DNA from: Gonatopus flavifemur | Taxonomy: Eukaryota > Arthropoda > Insecta > Hymenoptera > Dryinidae | Length of the DNA stretch: 64,000 bases | Direction: 5' to 3' | NCBI GenBank assembly: GCA_018340375.1 | Contig: JAFFJZ010000007.1 | Span: 24,092,001 to 24,156,000 of the forward strand | Part shown: positions 26,247-37,336 of the stretch, piece after piece | Layout: each line of letters opens with the position of its first letter | How positions within the stretch are numbered: the stretch's first letter is position 1 | Position numbers and translations under genes: made by a program | Notes under the pieces: model-generated | Told to the model about the DNA's origin: nothing | The model's input: only the letters and a program-made list of their open reading frames with translations | Database searches by the model: none

Positions 26247-29200
26247 TACGATTTGCAGAAAGTGAATCAAAATGAAAATCCAATTTTGAATCACTTGTAA
26301 TTTGCCTGAGTTGCCGATGGTATTACACACTGACATAGCCTTGATAGCATCGATTGGAATAGTGATTTTGAGGATAAAGGGATAAGAAAGTGAATGAATG
26401 AATCAATTAATAGGTACTACAGATATCTCACAATATGCATCAGTTCCCAAGTTCATTTTCATTGGATTATTGGAAAGTTTGTGTGAACGGAATTGATAAT
26501 TCTTTCTTGTGACTTTTAGGAGGCTGACACACAGCTTTTCCTATTTTTCCTACTATTATTTCGCACATTTTGAGGAAAAAGGTGAAAGAAAGAAAGAAAT
26601 ATACAAAATAATCCATCAATTATTTATTTTTTCACGTACTTGGCATCTAGACCTTACCCTTCCTTTTCATATGAGTTAATTTTCAATTATTTATTTTGAT
26701 TCCAAACGATCATGATCTCATATTCTTCGTTCTATACACACAGTCAGTATCGAAACATAAGAAAAAACAATCCATCCCACGGAAAGTATGTCCATTTTTT
26801 TTGCTGTCATCATCGATTTCCAACTCACTCCGATTATACTGTACGCTAGTACTACAAACCTGTACAGGGTGAGATAACTTAAGGTCAGCTAATTTTTATC
26901 TATGCAAGCAATATAACCATGTATACGAAACCTCACCTATTTGTTCTCTCTTTACAGAGGTAACGAGACATAATAAAAGAGAATACAAAATCAGGGTATT
27001 GTATAGGGATTTAAAAGTACCTGATATCTCATTATCAAACAGATGTCAAGAAAGCTTGTACATGGAATTTTAATTCGTGTACTTGTACTCAAACGTTCCA
27101 TCATTTTCCAAGCAACAGAAACATAAAAGCAAATATATTATTCACAATATGTTCATTGATTTTCACAAATTTTCTTCCAGTATGTGTATTGGAATATGGA
27201 TCAGGGTCAAGTTTACATGCACGCCAGTTACAATGTAAATGGCAAGCCTGGTCGTTTCATCACGGTGGAATAAATCGATAATGAAGAAAAAATGGGATTC
27301 CCAAAACTAGAACTAGAGTTCGTCTTGCTTGCAAATTGAGTCTAATGTGTTGTCAACAAGACCGATATTTTGACCGAACGACTGTTTATCCTCCGTTGCA
27401 GAAAAAAGTGATGGTAACAAGGGGAAAGTTTTTCAAAAGGAAATAGATTATACATCCTTCAAAAATTTCCGTATCTTCTTGACATGTATTTGCATACCAA
27501 TTACGATTTTCAACTTGATGAAATTCCGAGGTAGGTTTTGTGCTCTTTCACACGATGGATAGAGGGTTGGTGATTAAAAGACGATTAATTTTGAAGAAAA
27601 AAGTCGTGTCGAGAAGCAGAAGAAGCCACCTTTGTTAATCCTCGAATACTTTATTCTACCGTTTTTCTCGTGTCAGAGGCTCGCGTTGAACTATGAACAA
27701 CCGAGAATCTCGATAGAAAATTGAAATTTTTTATTCGGAATGTTCCCGAACTTGTTTTATTTTCTTGTATATATTTCACTGGCTTCGATCGTTCCTCCTT
27801 GAAGTCGGAAAATTGTAAAAGATCACGGCCATGCAGTTCTGAATCAACAGTAACCTTGACTTCCCGCCCTGGCCAGGCAGTCTTGGAATTTCGATACGAG
27901 TAATAAATCTCAAATTGTTCTGATACCAAGCAATAGAAGCAAGCAAGGTTTTAATGACAAAAGCACCACAGGTGATAGAGTGATCTAGAATCCAGGAAAT
28001 ACACTGGTATTCTTGCCTCGCTATTTCCTTAAAACATTGGAAAATTTGAATCTTGAGAACATAAGAAACAAGGAATCATTTTCTCCAAATATCCAATTTG
28101 ATTATTTTATTTTCAAAAATATATACTTAAAATGAGTGTCCAAATATAATTCAATTCAGTTCAGTTCAACTGATTTGCCATTCAGATTCGAGTCTAAGCT
28201 TTTTTTCGATAATCACTTTTGAATTTCAGCATAATACGGTACACGAGAGGTTCGCGAGTGTTATTGTTTTCCTCTAAACTTGCAGATAAGTCCAATGAAA
28301 GTTTGTTGTGAGACGTTGTTAACGCAAACGATCCTCTCGTGTACGTTTTCTTCAGCATATATTCAAGGACAAACGTTTTGTGAAGAGGGCGAAACGGTGG
28401 AATTAAACATCTATAGAGGAATAAAAACATGAGACAGCTCAACGAAAATGAATAGACGGAAGTGAAGGATGGAAAGTCCATATTACAAACTACTCTTGGA
28501 TGTAAGCAGGTATTGAAATAAAACATGGTCGAATCCAATGTGTCGCTGAGTTTATGACATGAAAAGGAATAAAACGAATGTACAGGATAGTTTTCGAATT
28601 GGAATGATCTCTCCCTCTTTCTTGGCGCAAACTTCGTTACTTCATATTCATGTTCTTCTCACATTCAAGATTCTTTTCCATCGAGCAATGAATTTTCATT
28701 AGATAAATTCAATGCAAGCAAATCCTAAGTAAATATTTTGAATTTCGAAAGAATGATACAGTGTGTTTGGAATAAGTTAAAACACACTTTATTCCAAATG
28801 AGGGTGATGTTTCTGTGATGTGTTTAGAATATGTTTATTATCATTTTATCATTCGAAGACCCTGACCACTCGGTGTAATCGATTTGAGGTTTGATTATCG
28901 GACAAGAAATGAAATCTTTACATACATGTCGAATGTTGTGGAAAGAGTCTTGAACACGAGGTCTTCTTACCTTATATGACACTTCAAGGTGACGATAAAG
29001 CGACATATAAGAGGGAAACGTATAAGAAAAGTGCAACTGACTGAAGAAAAACCTTGATTTAGATCATAAATCTTTGAGTGACATCGTGGCTTGCTGCCTA
29101 CAACTACTTGTCTTCCTATCGACTTCTTCTAACTAACACAGGGTGCTAACTGGTTCGGAAGATTCGAAGAAGAGTATGGGGATTTGATGTTTAAAGACAC

Positions 29201-29479
29201 CGTGGAGGACGATGTAATACTTGAATTTCAATACCGATGCGTCACATTTCTTTGTTGAATTTCCTCATCTTTCTTTATATAGTTGTTCCAAAAATATGAG
29301 ATCACAGAAAAAAGAGATGGGAATTTTGCAAACATAAGGAAAGAGCAGGGGAAAAAATTTGTGTTTCTCAATATTATATTATACTATTCAGATTGGAAAT
29401 AAGAAAGTTTCATACATATGAATGGAAACATACGTTCAAATCCTTTGAGTCCGAATATAATTTCCTTTGATATCCCGTA
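26247..29479. other. Intergenic DNA without a recognisable gene
   Basis: No credible exon chain. A palindrome at about 28760-28798 (TTTGGAATAAG...CTTTATTCCAAA) and one isolated exon-like open segment after an acceptor at 27180 are the only structures noted. Confidence 0.5.
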
Positions 29480-29657
29480 CACAGTGAAAATTTTGTGTAT
29501 TTTTAACACACGTGTATGCTCCGGGAGGTCCACTCGCAATTTATGTTAAATATTAGCACAAAAATGTTAAATTTACACCGAAAACCTGTGAATTTCAGAA
29601 TTTGATATGTTGTTTTCAACACAAACTATGAGTGGACCTCCTGTGGTTTTCGCTGTG
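29480..29657. mobile_element. 178-bp MITE, CACAGTGAAAA/CACAGCGAAAA ends, TA duplication
   Basis: Left CACAGTGAAAATTTTG, right TTTTCGCTGTG, TA on both sides. Inner arms match (GGAGGTCCACTCGCAATTTA against its inverted copy near 29620). Confidence 0.8.
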
Positions 29658-29912
29658 TAAGTAATGAAAATTCTTAAGAAATTTCATATATATCTCAATA
29701 TGGAACTCGAAACATAGTCCAATATTGGCTCAGTACTGTTGCCGAAAATACTACTAGAGTAGAGGTCCCGATACGGAAAGCCTTGAAATAGTCTGGAGCG
29801 GATTCAGTTGTAAAAAGAAAACGGGCCCCATATCTGAGCCTGATCAGGGCATATCATTGAAAATCTATCGGGCATTTCATGTCCGGCACGGATGAGTTCG
29901 CTATGGTAGCTA

Positions 29913-30170
29913 TACGGAGAAAATCCTACAATATTGAGCACTGTAGCCTACACGACTGGCTCGTGTTATGGAAAAAAATCATTTCAACGCTGCTGGTTAC
30001 TGTAGTAACGCGAATCAGTCGTGTGTCTGCAATAGAGAATATATTTTCCACTGCGAAGAAACGACTGGTTTGTGTTATTACAATAACCAGCAGTGTTGAA
30101 ATGATTTTTTTCCATAACACGAGCCAGTCGTGTCGGCTACAGTACTTAGTATTGTAGGGTTTTCTCCATG
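29913..30170. mobile_element. Fold-back MITE, TACGGAGAAAA ends
   Basis: TACGGAGAAAATCCTACAAT at the left is mirrored by ATTGTAGGGTTTTCTCCATG at the right. Arms of over 100 bp include CACGACTGGCTCGTGTTATGG. The mirror symmetry makes both strands carry similar open frames. CACGGAG family. Confidence 0.88.
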
Positions 30171-30393
30171 TAGGAATCAAGTGTGGTAGCTATTTTGTGT
30201 ATTGAATATTTGGATAGCAAAAAAAATTGCTGCAAAAGCTAGATTTTAGCTCCTGTAGCAATAACTTTTGCTTTCACAGCTAAAAAATGAATACCATAGC
30301 TAATTTTTAGCTATCCAAATACCAATCATATCATTTTTTTCCCGTGTAACCTGATTACAGCCTTAATGAAGTGGATCCTGTAAAAATTTGACG

Positions 30394-31055
30394 TAGTTCT
30401 CCGGGAGAATTCAGGATCAAATTAGAAAAATTATTGTCAAGCACAGCAGCAAGGTCGAAGGAATTCGATAATCATATTCGTTGGGACTTATATTCTTATT
30501 TATGACAAAAAAAAAAGAACCAACTCGAAGTATAAATAAACAACCTTGTAACAACAACGCGAAATTTCACATGGTTTTTTTCTTAAAAAATTTTTATTTT
30601 GGATCCGTTTATGACTTATGAGGGCTCATTTTGTTCCTTGTGAGATTTAAAAGACCTTTACCATGGGGATGTTTTTATGTGAGTCATCATGACACTGTTA
30701 CACGCTTTTGTTTATGGGAATGTATTTTACTATTAATAAACAAAAGCGTGTGACAGTGTCATGATGACTCACATAAATGAATCCCCATTGTAAAGGTCTT
30801 TTAAATTTCACAAGGAACAAAATGAGCCCTCATAAGTCATAAACGGATCAAAAGTAAAAATTTCTTAAGAAAAAACCCATGTGAAATTTCGCGTTGTTGT
30901 TACAAGGTTGTTTATTTATACTTCGAGTTGGTTCTTTTTTTTTGTCATAAATAAGAATATAAGTCCCAACGAATATGATTATCGAGTTCTTTCGACCTTG
31001 GTCCTATCCTTGACAATAATTTTTCTCATTTAATCCTGAATTCTCCCGGAGAACT
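30394..31055. mobile_element. 662-bp long fold-back element with ~320-bp arms
   Basis: TAGTTCTCCGGGAGAATTCA begins the left arm and its complement ends the right arm. The arms match almost throughout, including GTCATAAATAAGAATATAAG and TGACACTGTCACACGCTTTTG-type words, around a loop near 30725. A transcript would fold into a very long hairpin. No ORF and no certain target duplication. Confidence 0.92.
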
Positions 31056-32046
31056 AAATTAACCGAATACGTATACCTGATGGGACGAAAATGAAGGGAA
31101 TCATGATCCAATTCGAAAAAGGTGAACCTTATTGCGGTGATAACACAACAGGGCCGTTCCAAGACTTCTTAAGGCCCTTAGCGTATTCCGTAGCTCAAGC
31201 CCTGAGGATGATTACGAAAACAGACTACAAATATAGCCGGTGACATGGAAAATGTAACAAGTTACTGTTTTTTCTTAATCTTCATTACCGTGGAAGTGGA
31301 ATAATCGTTCTAAATGAATTATTTAGGAAAGCTAAGCTATGGTTCAAATGAACAATTATTGGATATTAGAGTTGTGAGAAATTGTCATCGAGAACATTTG
31401 TTATCATAACAGTAACAATTCGTTAATAACGTGACTTGTTACTTTTCTCCATGTCACCGACGATATACATTAAGAGATGAAATTCGTGACGTGGATGAGG
31501 TCCCCATGAAAGTCGAAGCTCACCTCAGTCACTCCTTCCGCCGGTACTTCAAAACGGCTCTGTTGATCAGTTTGTCTGATTGGGACTAGATGCAAAAAAA
31601 CTCATTAATTATGAAAGGAATTTATTCACGGTTGAAAAATGATTTTCACTGGTTATATGCGAAAACGATATTCAATCACAGTGCACAATACTCCTAACTG
31701 CACTATACAACCGATGAGGGATGTCAACTCCACGTCGCACTGCGTGATTGGAGGTGAACGAGCAAAATCGGTGGATCGGGCGTAGAAGCGACGCAGAGCA
31801 ACGGAGAAATATTCGCTGTCAAAATGCGACGAACATTTTTTGTTCCATCGCACGTGCCATGTACGTCCCCTCTAAGTCTCATTCATCTCCAATCTATACA
31901 TTCCAACGAGGATGATAGTTCATCTGGACCAATGCAATATGTATTGCACTGAATCCAACATTATATATATTCATCCACAGGTGATGAGCACTTGTCGCAA
32001 TGAACATCAATAACCCTTCAAGTACACACATCCTTTCACACCTCCG
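31056..32046. other. Intergenic DNA without a recognisable gene or repeat
   Basis: Open frames on the minus strand are short and show no family resemblance. Confidence 0.5.
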
Positions 32047-32291
32047 GAGTACACACAGGTGCAAATTCGCACCACGCAACTTTACCGATTAATAACTCGG
32101 TTCCTGTTCGACCAATTTGACCTTACTTTTTTTCAATTTGATGTGAAAACTGTGCAGATTAACGTGGTGTGGAAGAAAATTCACAAATATTTCATTTGAT
32201 CGGTGAAAAAAACATGAGAATAAAATCAATTTTTGACGAAAAACGAAAAGTCTGAAAATGGTTGGTGCGAATTTGCATCTGTGTGTACTCG
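32047..32291. mobile_element. MITE with GAGTACACACAG ends
   Basis: GAGTACACACAGGTGCAAATTC at the left is inverted at the right with one mismatch (about 30-bp terminal repeat). The interior is not strongly paired. Confidence 0.75.
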
Positions 32292-32479
32292 AAGGGATAA
32301 GATTAACGTTCAAGGTGAATGTGGATTTCTGAGATGGTGCTAAGAAAATATATTGCAACAAGGACAATGCTAAAGCATTTTTCATAAACAAGTGGTTTTA
32401 ACGAATTTAAAACAAAAAATTATCTTTCTTTTCAGATTCAACCCAGATTCCGACTCTCTGCTTGATATATGGGATGTTT

Positions 32480-33060
32480 CAGAATGCATTGAAAATACCT
32501 CACAGACGTGATTCTGCAGTCAAGATGCAACAATTTTCCGTTTGGAAAAATTTTATTTGAAATTTAGTTTTCGAGATATGAATTTTATAGGGTCTTTAGA
32601 TTTTTTTCAAATCCAAACCAATCAAAAGCACTGTGTGCTGCATACTTGAGTCTGCCACCATTTGCTAAGTTGGAACCCTAGTAGAAATGCTCTAGTGATT
32701 GACAAGTTTTGTAACGCTTAACTAACTAGCCAAAAGCTAGACGCTTGCAAGCGCCTCGTAGGGTTCTGGTGAAGTACTTGCCAGTGTCTAGCATCTGGCT
32801 AGTTAAGCGTTACAAAACTCGTCAGTAACTAGAGCATTTCTACTTGGGGAAACGACGGATCTCTGATAGAAAATTGAACTATCTTACCATTTTTCAATTC
32901 GAAGTTATAAAAACTTGTAATTCTTGGGCTTTCAGTCGATCAGAATCCGGCAACTTTGAATCAATATAGCTCCGGAACAAAGAATGGCAGGATAGTTGAT
33001 TTTTGTTTGGAGATTTGCCATCTTCCAATTTCACCCGTACAGCGCAACGTGGAGATTCTT
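32480..33060. mobile_element. Diverged relative of the 1095-1558 MITE, interrupted by another MITE
   Basis: Shared words include GCTAAGTTGGAA, AAACGACGGATC and AGCTCCGGAACAAA, in the same order as in the 1095-1558 element. The copy is split at TTGGAA|AACGACGG by the 174-bp insertion at 32676-32849. Confidence 0.65.
32676..32849. mobile_element. Nested MITE, CTAGTAGAAATGC ends
   Basis: CCTAGTAGAAATGCTCTAGT and, further in, TTTTGTAACGCTTAACTA are mirrored on the right (TTAAGCGTTACAAAACTCG, ACTAGAGCATTTCTACTTGG). It interrupts an older MITE, giving a relative insertion order. Confidence 0.85.
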
Positions 33061-33069
33061 TAACCGTTA

Positions 33070-33559
33070 CACGGAGAACATCAATGTGATAAAGAATCAC
33101 ATAGAGTATTGTAACTGGAGGATATATGTTCCATTATGTCAACCGATACTATTCTCATGTCATTCTTCATCAGTGTGTATCGTGATCTTTGTGAGAGGTA
33201 TTGTAAACGGTTTCATATTGATCGTCACTTTTCGTCATACTAAAAGATATATCCTCGAACTACTGAGAAAAATTATCTATTACAAATTACTAGACTCGCT
33301 AGTATATTGAGGGTATACTTGCATTTTAAGGTTATATACCAAACATTCTCATCAAAAGCATCAGACTTTCTATTATAAAATGTCATTATCCTACCATTAA
33401 CTCCCAGGAAGTCTGGTACTTTTAAAGAGAATGTTTGGTATATAACTTCAAAATGCAAGTATATCCGCAATATACTAGCGAGTCTAGTAATTTATAATAG
33501 ACAATTTTTCTCCGTTTACCCAACCGTCTAATGTTTTCTAATATATTTTTTTCTCCGTG
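33070..33559. mobile_element. Possible CACGGAG-family MITE containing a second one
   Basis: CACGGAGAAC at the left (after TA) and TTTTCTCCGTG at the right (before TA) could be one 490-bp element. Inside lies 33263-33515, a clear fold-back with ACTGAGAAAAATTATCTATT arms. The pairing of the outer ends is inference. The hAT element inserted at the right edge. Confidence 0.45.
33263..33515. mobile_element. Fold-back MITE nested in the previous one
   Basis: Arms of about 90 bp, with CTAGACTCGCTAGTATATTG and ACTTGCATTTTAAGGTTATA, are mirrored with few mismatches; the ends are of the CTGAGAAAAAT / ATTTTTCTCCG type. Confidence 0.85.
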
Positions 33560-33876
33560 TAGGTGGCAGCGCCGGATTTACTCAAGGGCACTTGGGGCAC
33601 GTGCCCAGGGTCCCCCCAAAAAAGGGGCCCCCCAAAATCCACAGGAATAAAATGAATCATCAATCGATTTGCTTCCTCATACCCTAGTTGAAGTTCTCCA
33701 AAGAGTAAATCTGGCACTGCGCATGAAAAAAGTTATAAGTGATGAGCGAGATTTTTACGCATGCTTTTGATGTAAATTTATTTTAAGTCTATAAATTCTT
33801 TATAAATTCCATGGAATATTCGTATTGTGAAAAAGAATCTGAAAATGAGAGTAATTCATTAATCACTGTCATATCA

Positions 33877-34155
33877 GACAGCACACAAACTTCCAAATGA
33901 ATTCTGAAAAAAGAAATCTTGAAAAACTCTTAAAATACAAAGTGTTCTAAGAGAGTTTCAGAAGAATTCGATCCGTCAGACATTTGCGAGTTTAGTTAAA
34001 GTTCTGAAAGAAGTCTCATAGAATTTTTACAGAACTCGCGAATGTCTGACGAATCGTGTTCTTTTTGAAACTCTTTCAGAACTCTTTTTACTCTAAAAGA
34101 GTTACTGAAGAGTTCTTTTTTTCGAATTCATTTGGGACTCTTGTGTGCTATGTGA
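33877..34155. mobile_element. MITE nested in the hAT element, AGCACACAA ends
   Basis: CAGCACACAAACTTCCAAATG at the left (in part) corresponds to CATTTGGGACTCTTGTGTGCT at the right. Arms include AACTCTTTCAGAACTC and the GTCAGACATTTGCGAGTT word and its inverse. The exact ends are approximate. Confidence 0.75.
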
Positions 34156-34517
34156 GAAGCATCAGAGTATGGAAAATATAATATACCCGTAGATTTTTGT
34201 ACCAATCTAAAATTGATCTCCCACTGGTAGGGATTAATAGATCCAAGAACAGTTGACTCGAATGTTCGTTGACCGGAATAAACCCGAATGGAATGGGCTT
34301 CGAAGAATTATTGCGGGTTATTGGTCATACTTTGATTGGCAGGATATCATATGACCAAAGGTAAACCACAATAAGCCCGCATACAAACAATCTCGAAGCA
34401 CAGTAGACCTGAAGTTCATAATCCCGAATGGCAACCCCAAGAGAACATGAGCCAAATAGATCGATTTTAGGTTGATTTTAGATAAATTTACATTCTGTAA
34501 ATAAAACCAGTAAAACG

Positions 34518-35291
34518 TTGCAAAACCCCAAAATCCACCTCAACACTGCCATTGCCTCCATGCAGTCAATAAAAAAATTCATCGAAAATAAAAGAGATCA
34601 ATTTTCCTATTATGAAAATTTAGGATGTGAACTCACTGGGAATAAAGAATATGAAAAAGAGCGTGTTCGACAAAGAAATGTCCGTTCGAATCCATTGCAT
34701 TACGCTAGAACATCTGATGTGAAGTTGACTCAAAGCGAATCATTTTGTATCATTCATTATCTCCCCATAATTGATACTTTTTCAGCCGCTTTACATGAAA
34801 GAATCTCAGCCTACGAAGAAACTTATTTGAGGTTCGGATTTTTGTCTAGATTGGAGATGATTAGTTCCGATGAAATAAAAGAAAACGCCATGAGATTAAT
34901 CAAAATTCATAAAAATGATTTGGACTCCGCTCTAGAATTGGAATTATTACAATTTCAGGAATTTTGTGAAGTCTTGTTGGAAAAGGACCCTGAAATAAGT
35001 AAAGACTTGGAAATGTACAGATTGATACAAAGACACCATATCAAAGACTCCTTTCCAAATGTGGAAACGATTCTTAAGATATATTTAACACTGATGGTTT
35101 CGAATTGTAGCGGCGAAAGATCATTCTCTAGGCTAAAATTGATTAAAAGTCCATTGAGAACATCTATGACTCAAGAACGATTGAATCATCTGACAATTAT
35201 GAGTATGGAGAATGATATATTACGTGAAATATCGTTTGACGACGTAATACACAATTTCGCTCTGAAAAAAGCTAGAAAAGTATTTATATGA
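34518..35291 (+). pseudogene. hAT transposase, C-terminal fragment with dimerisation domain
   Basis: An open frame of about 257 codons without a proper ATG at its 5' edge. Near the C-terminus LTLMVSNCSGERSFSRLKLI and the following LRTSMTQERLNHLTIMS are the classic hAT C-terminal dimerisation motif of the ZMYM1-like/hAT-transposase type. The N-terminal BED finger and most of the RNase-H-like core are missing, so the fragment cannot transpose by itself. No frameshift in the part that remains. Confidence 0.9.
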
Positions 35292-35824
35292 GTCATTATT
35301 TATGTAACTTCTTTATGATTTGTTTTGATGAAAATGCAGTGCGGAAATTATTGATTTCAAGGAACAGATTATATTGGTGGATAAAGTTAATTCTTAAATA
35401 CAACAAAACATGTACATTACGAATATTATTCAAAAATTCATTGAACACATTTCATTTATTCCGTTACTATATACTATTGTAAAGTACTTTTTCATATGTA
35501 CGTCATAATTAAAAATAAAATGCTTTTGTAAACTGTTTTTTCATATTTTTAATATTCATAAACCGGCATTGATAGGAAATGATCATACGATCCAAGCACC
35601 TTTTTTTTGCTTTCGTGCTTGAACAATCCGGGAGCCCCCACCACAATAAGTGCCCAGGGGCCCCCGCGGGGGTAAATCCGGCGCTGGTAGGTGGAAAACA
35701 TGTACAGTCTCCATAGAGGCGTCGGAGAAATGGCCGTCCCACATAACGTTGCCACGAGAGAGAAGGTGGAAGGAACGAAGTGACGAGGAGAAATAAAGGC
35801 GGGCGCAACACTGAAAGAACTGTA

Positions 35825-36081
35825 CACGGAAAGACCGGGTCTATTAATATTTAGAAAAATGACTGGCAATTTAGGGAAAACGAGGATGTCGATGTATTAA
35901 CAATTTATGGTTTCACTGTGAAATACCAAAGAAACTCTCAACTGTTAATATTTTGACGACGAATTTTTGGTAGACTCACTACAAATATTTTTCAGCGATC
36001 CTCCTTTTCCCTAAATTGACAGTCATTTCTCCAAACGTTGAAAAACTCTTTCTAAATATTAATAGACCCGGTCTTTCCGTG
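35825..36081. mobile_element. 257-bp fold-back MITE, CACGGAAAGACCGGG ends, TA duplication
   Basis: CACGGAAAGACCGGGTCTAT is mirrored exactly at the right; TA at 35823-35824 and 36082-36083. Inner arms include AGAAAAATGACTG and its inverse. It lies 130 bp from the hAT right end. Confidence 0.9.
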
Positions 36082-36250
36082 TAGCTGAAAATGAACCGGG
36101 GTAGTGTGGCATGGTCCGAAACTGACCGGTGGTCCCATTCCAACTACGATTTTTTAGAACCATCAATTACTTTAGACGCAGTTTTCCAATACAGTCCCGG
36201 TATCTTAAATAAACGGTGCCGGAAAATTTGGTCAAGATGCTCAAAACTTG

Positions 36251-36476
36251 CACTGAGAAAAATGTGTTCCGTAGGACTAGCGGTAAGTGAATTGTTGGAA
36301 TTTTATTGTTGGATATACAATAATTTTTGTTCTTCTAACAAAACATAGTTGTCTCGTTGACAATAAAATTGCCAATTCAACAATCTTAAACGATATTTTC
36401 ACGATTTCATTGTGGGTTGATATATAACAATTTTATTATTGATTCAACAATATTATTGCTAGTTTTTTTCTCCGTA
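36251..36476. mobile_element. CACGGAG-family MITE, degenerate
   Basis: CACTGAGAAAAA at the left and TTTTTTTCTCCG at the right. Inner words TTGTTGGA, ACAATAA and their inverses recur. No clear target duplication. Confidence 0.55.
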
Positions 36477-37017
36477 TAGGAAAATGTTCCTCCAAGAATC
36501 AAAATTTGGTTTAAATGAATAAATGATTTTTTTACATTTGTATTGCCTATGTGAATTAGGCGGTTGGTTTCGGACCATGCTACCTTACAGGTTTTAATCA
36601 CAGCGGCTATACTTTCACTATCACAGCGATTCTCAAAGCTACTTCAATGGGAAATATTGCTACTTTAACTAGGGAAAATGTACTCGGGCTCGTTTTGAGA
36701 TGCAGTTGCTTTTTCAGTGAACAGAGAATGGAGGTGGAATAAAAGGGGATGTAACGTAGAAGAGAGGTTGAACAGAGGTGGAAGAAACGGAGAGAAGAGG
36801 TGGAACAAACGTGGACGCGAGAGGCGACATCATGGAAAAAGAGTATGGTTATTGTAACGATCTAAAGTAACTCTAGGAAAGATTGTGTTAGTGGCAATAC
36901 TGTATCGCTATAGTAACGATATAGATGGTTAGGGTAACCATCTATATCGTTCCTCGGAGGATCTGTTCCATCATAGCAACGATACTGATATTCCTATACT
37001 TTAGATACACTGAGAGA
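36477..37017. other. Intergenic, no gene seen
   Basis: Several short palindromic words (TATCGTTACTATAGCGATA-like, 36850-36990) suggest another decayed fold-back, but I cannot bound it. Confidence 0.4.
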
Positions 37018-37240
37018 ATTTTATTTGAAATATTACCGTAAAATTTCAGTGATCAAGGGACAAGTAGGAATTTTTTAAAAACATTACTGTGCATTTTGTA
37101 AAGCTTATAGAAAATATCACTTTTAACTGTTTCAAAATTCACTCATTTTTACAGGCTGCACAGTAATTTTTTCAAAAATTTTTACTCGTCCTTCGATTAC
37201 TGGAATTTCACGATAATTTTTACGATAAAATTCTTTCAGT
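37018..37240. mobile_element. MITE, CACTGAGAGAATTTTAT ends
   Basis: CACTGAGAGAATTTTATTTG at the left, ATAAAATTCTTTCAGTA at the right; inner arms CCGTAAAATTTCAGTGATC and its inverse. TA precedes the left end. Confidence 0.75.
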
Positions 37241-37336
37241 ATAGTCATGAAAACGATCCAGTATCATTTTCAGAACGATATTTTTTTTCCGTGATGGCAC
37301 AAAGGTGGATACAACGGATGTGGCTTGGTATTTATA

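Larger units (their letters stand above)
33567..35686 (+). mobile_element. hAT transposon, internally deleted, 8-bp target duplication GTAGGTGG
   Basis: CAGCGCCGGATTTAC at the left is perfectly inverted at the right, followed inward by GGGCAC...GTGCCC blocks on both sides. The flanking 8-mers GTAGGTGG (33559-33566 and 35687-35694) are identical. The interior keeps only the C-terminal part of a transposase and carries a nested MITE. The perfect ends and duplication suggest a fairly recent insertion, although the element cannot encode a complete enzyme. Confidence 0.95.

Noticed and set aside
27181..27273. Terminal exon of the cadherin gene
   Set aside because: Its best frame needs a phase-0 junction, whereas exon 14 ends after one codon base and the tentative exon at 22030 cannot supply the missing phase.
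29879..30180. Overlapping similar ORFs on both strands
   Set aside because: They are a consequence of the mirror symmetry of the fold-back MITE at 29913-30170.
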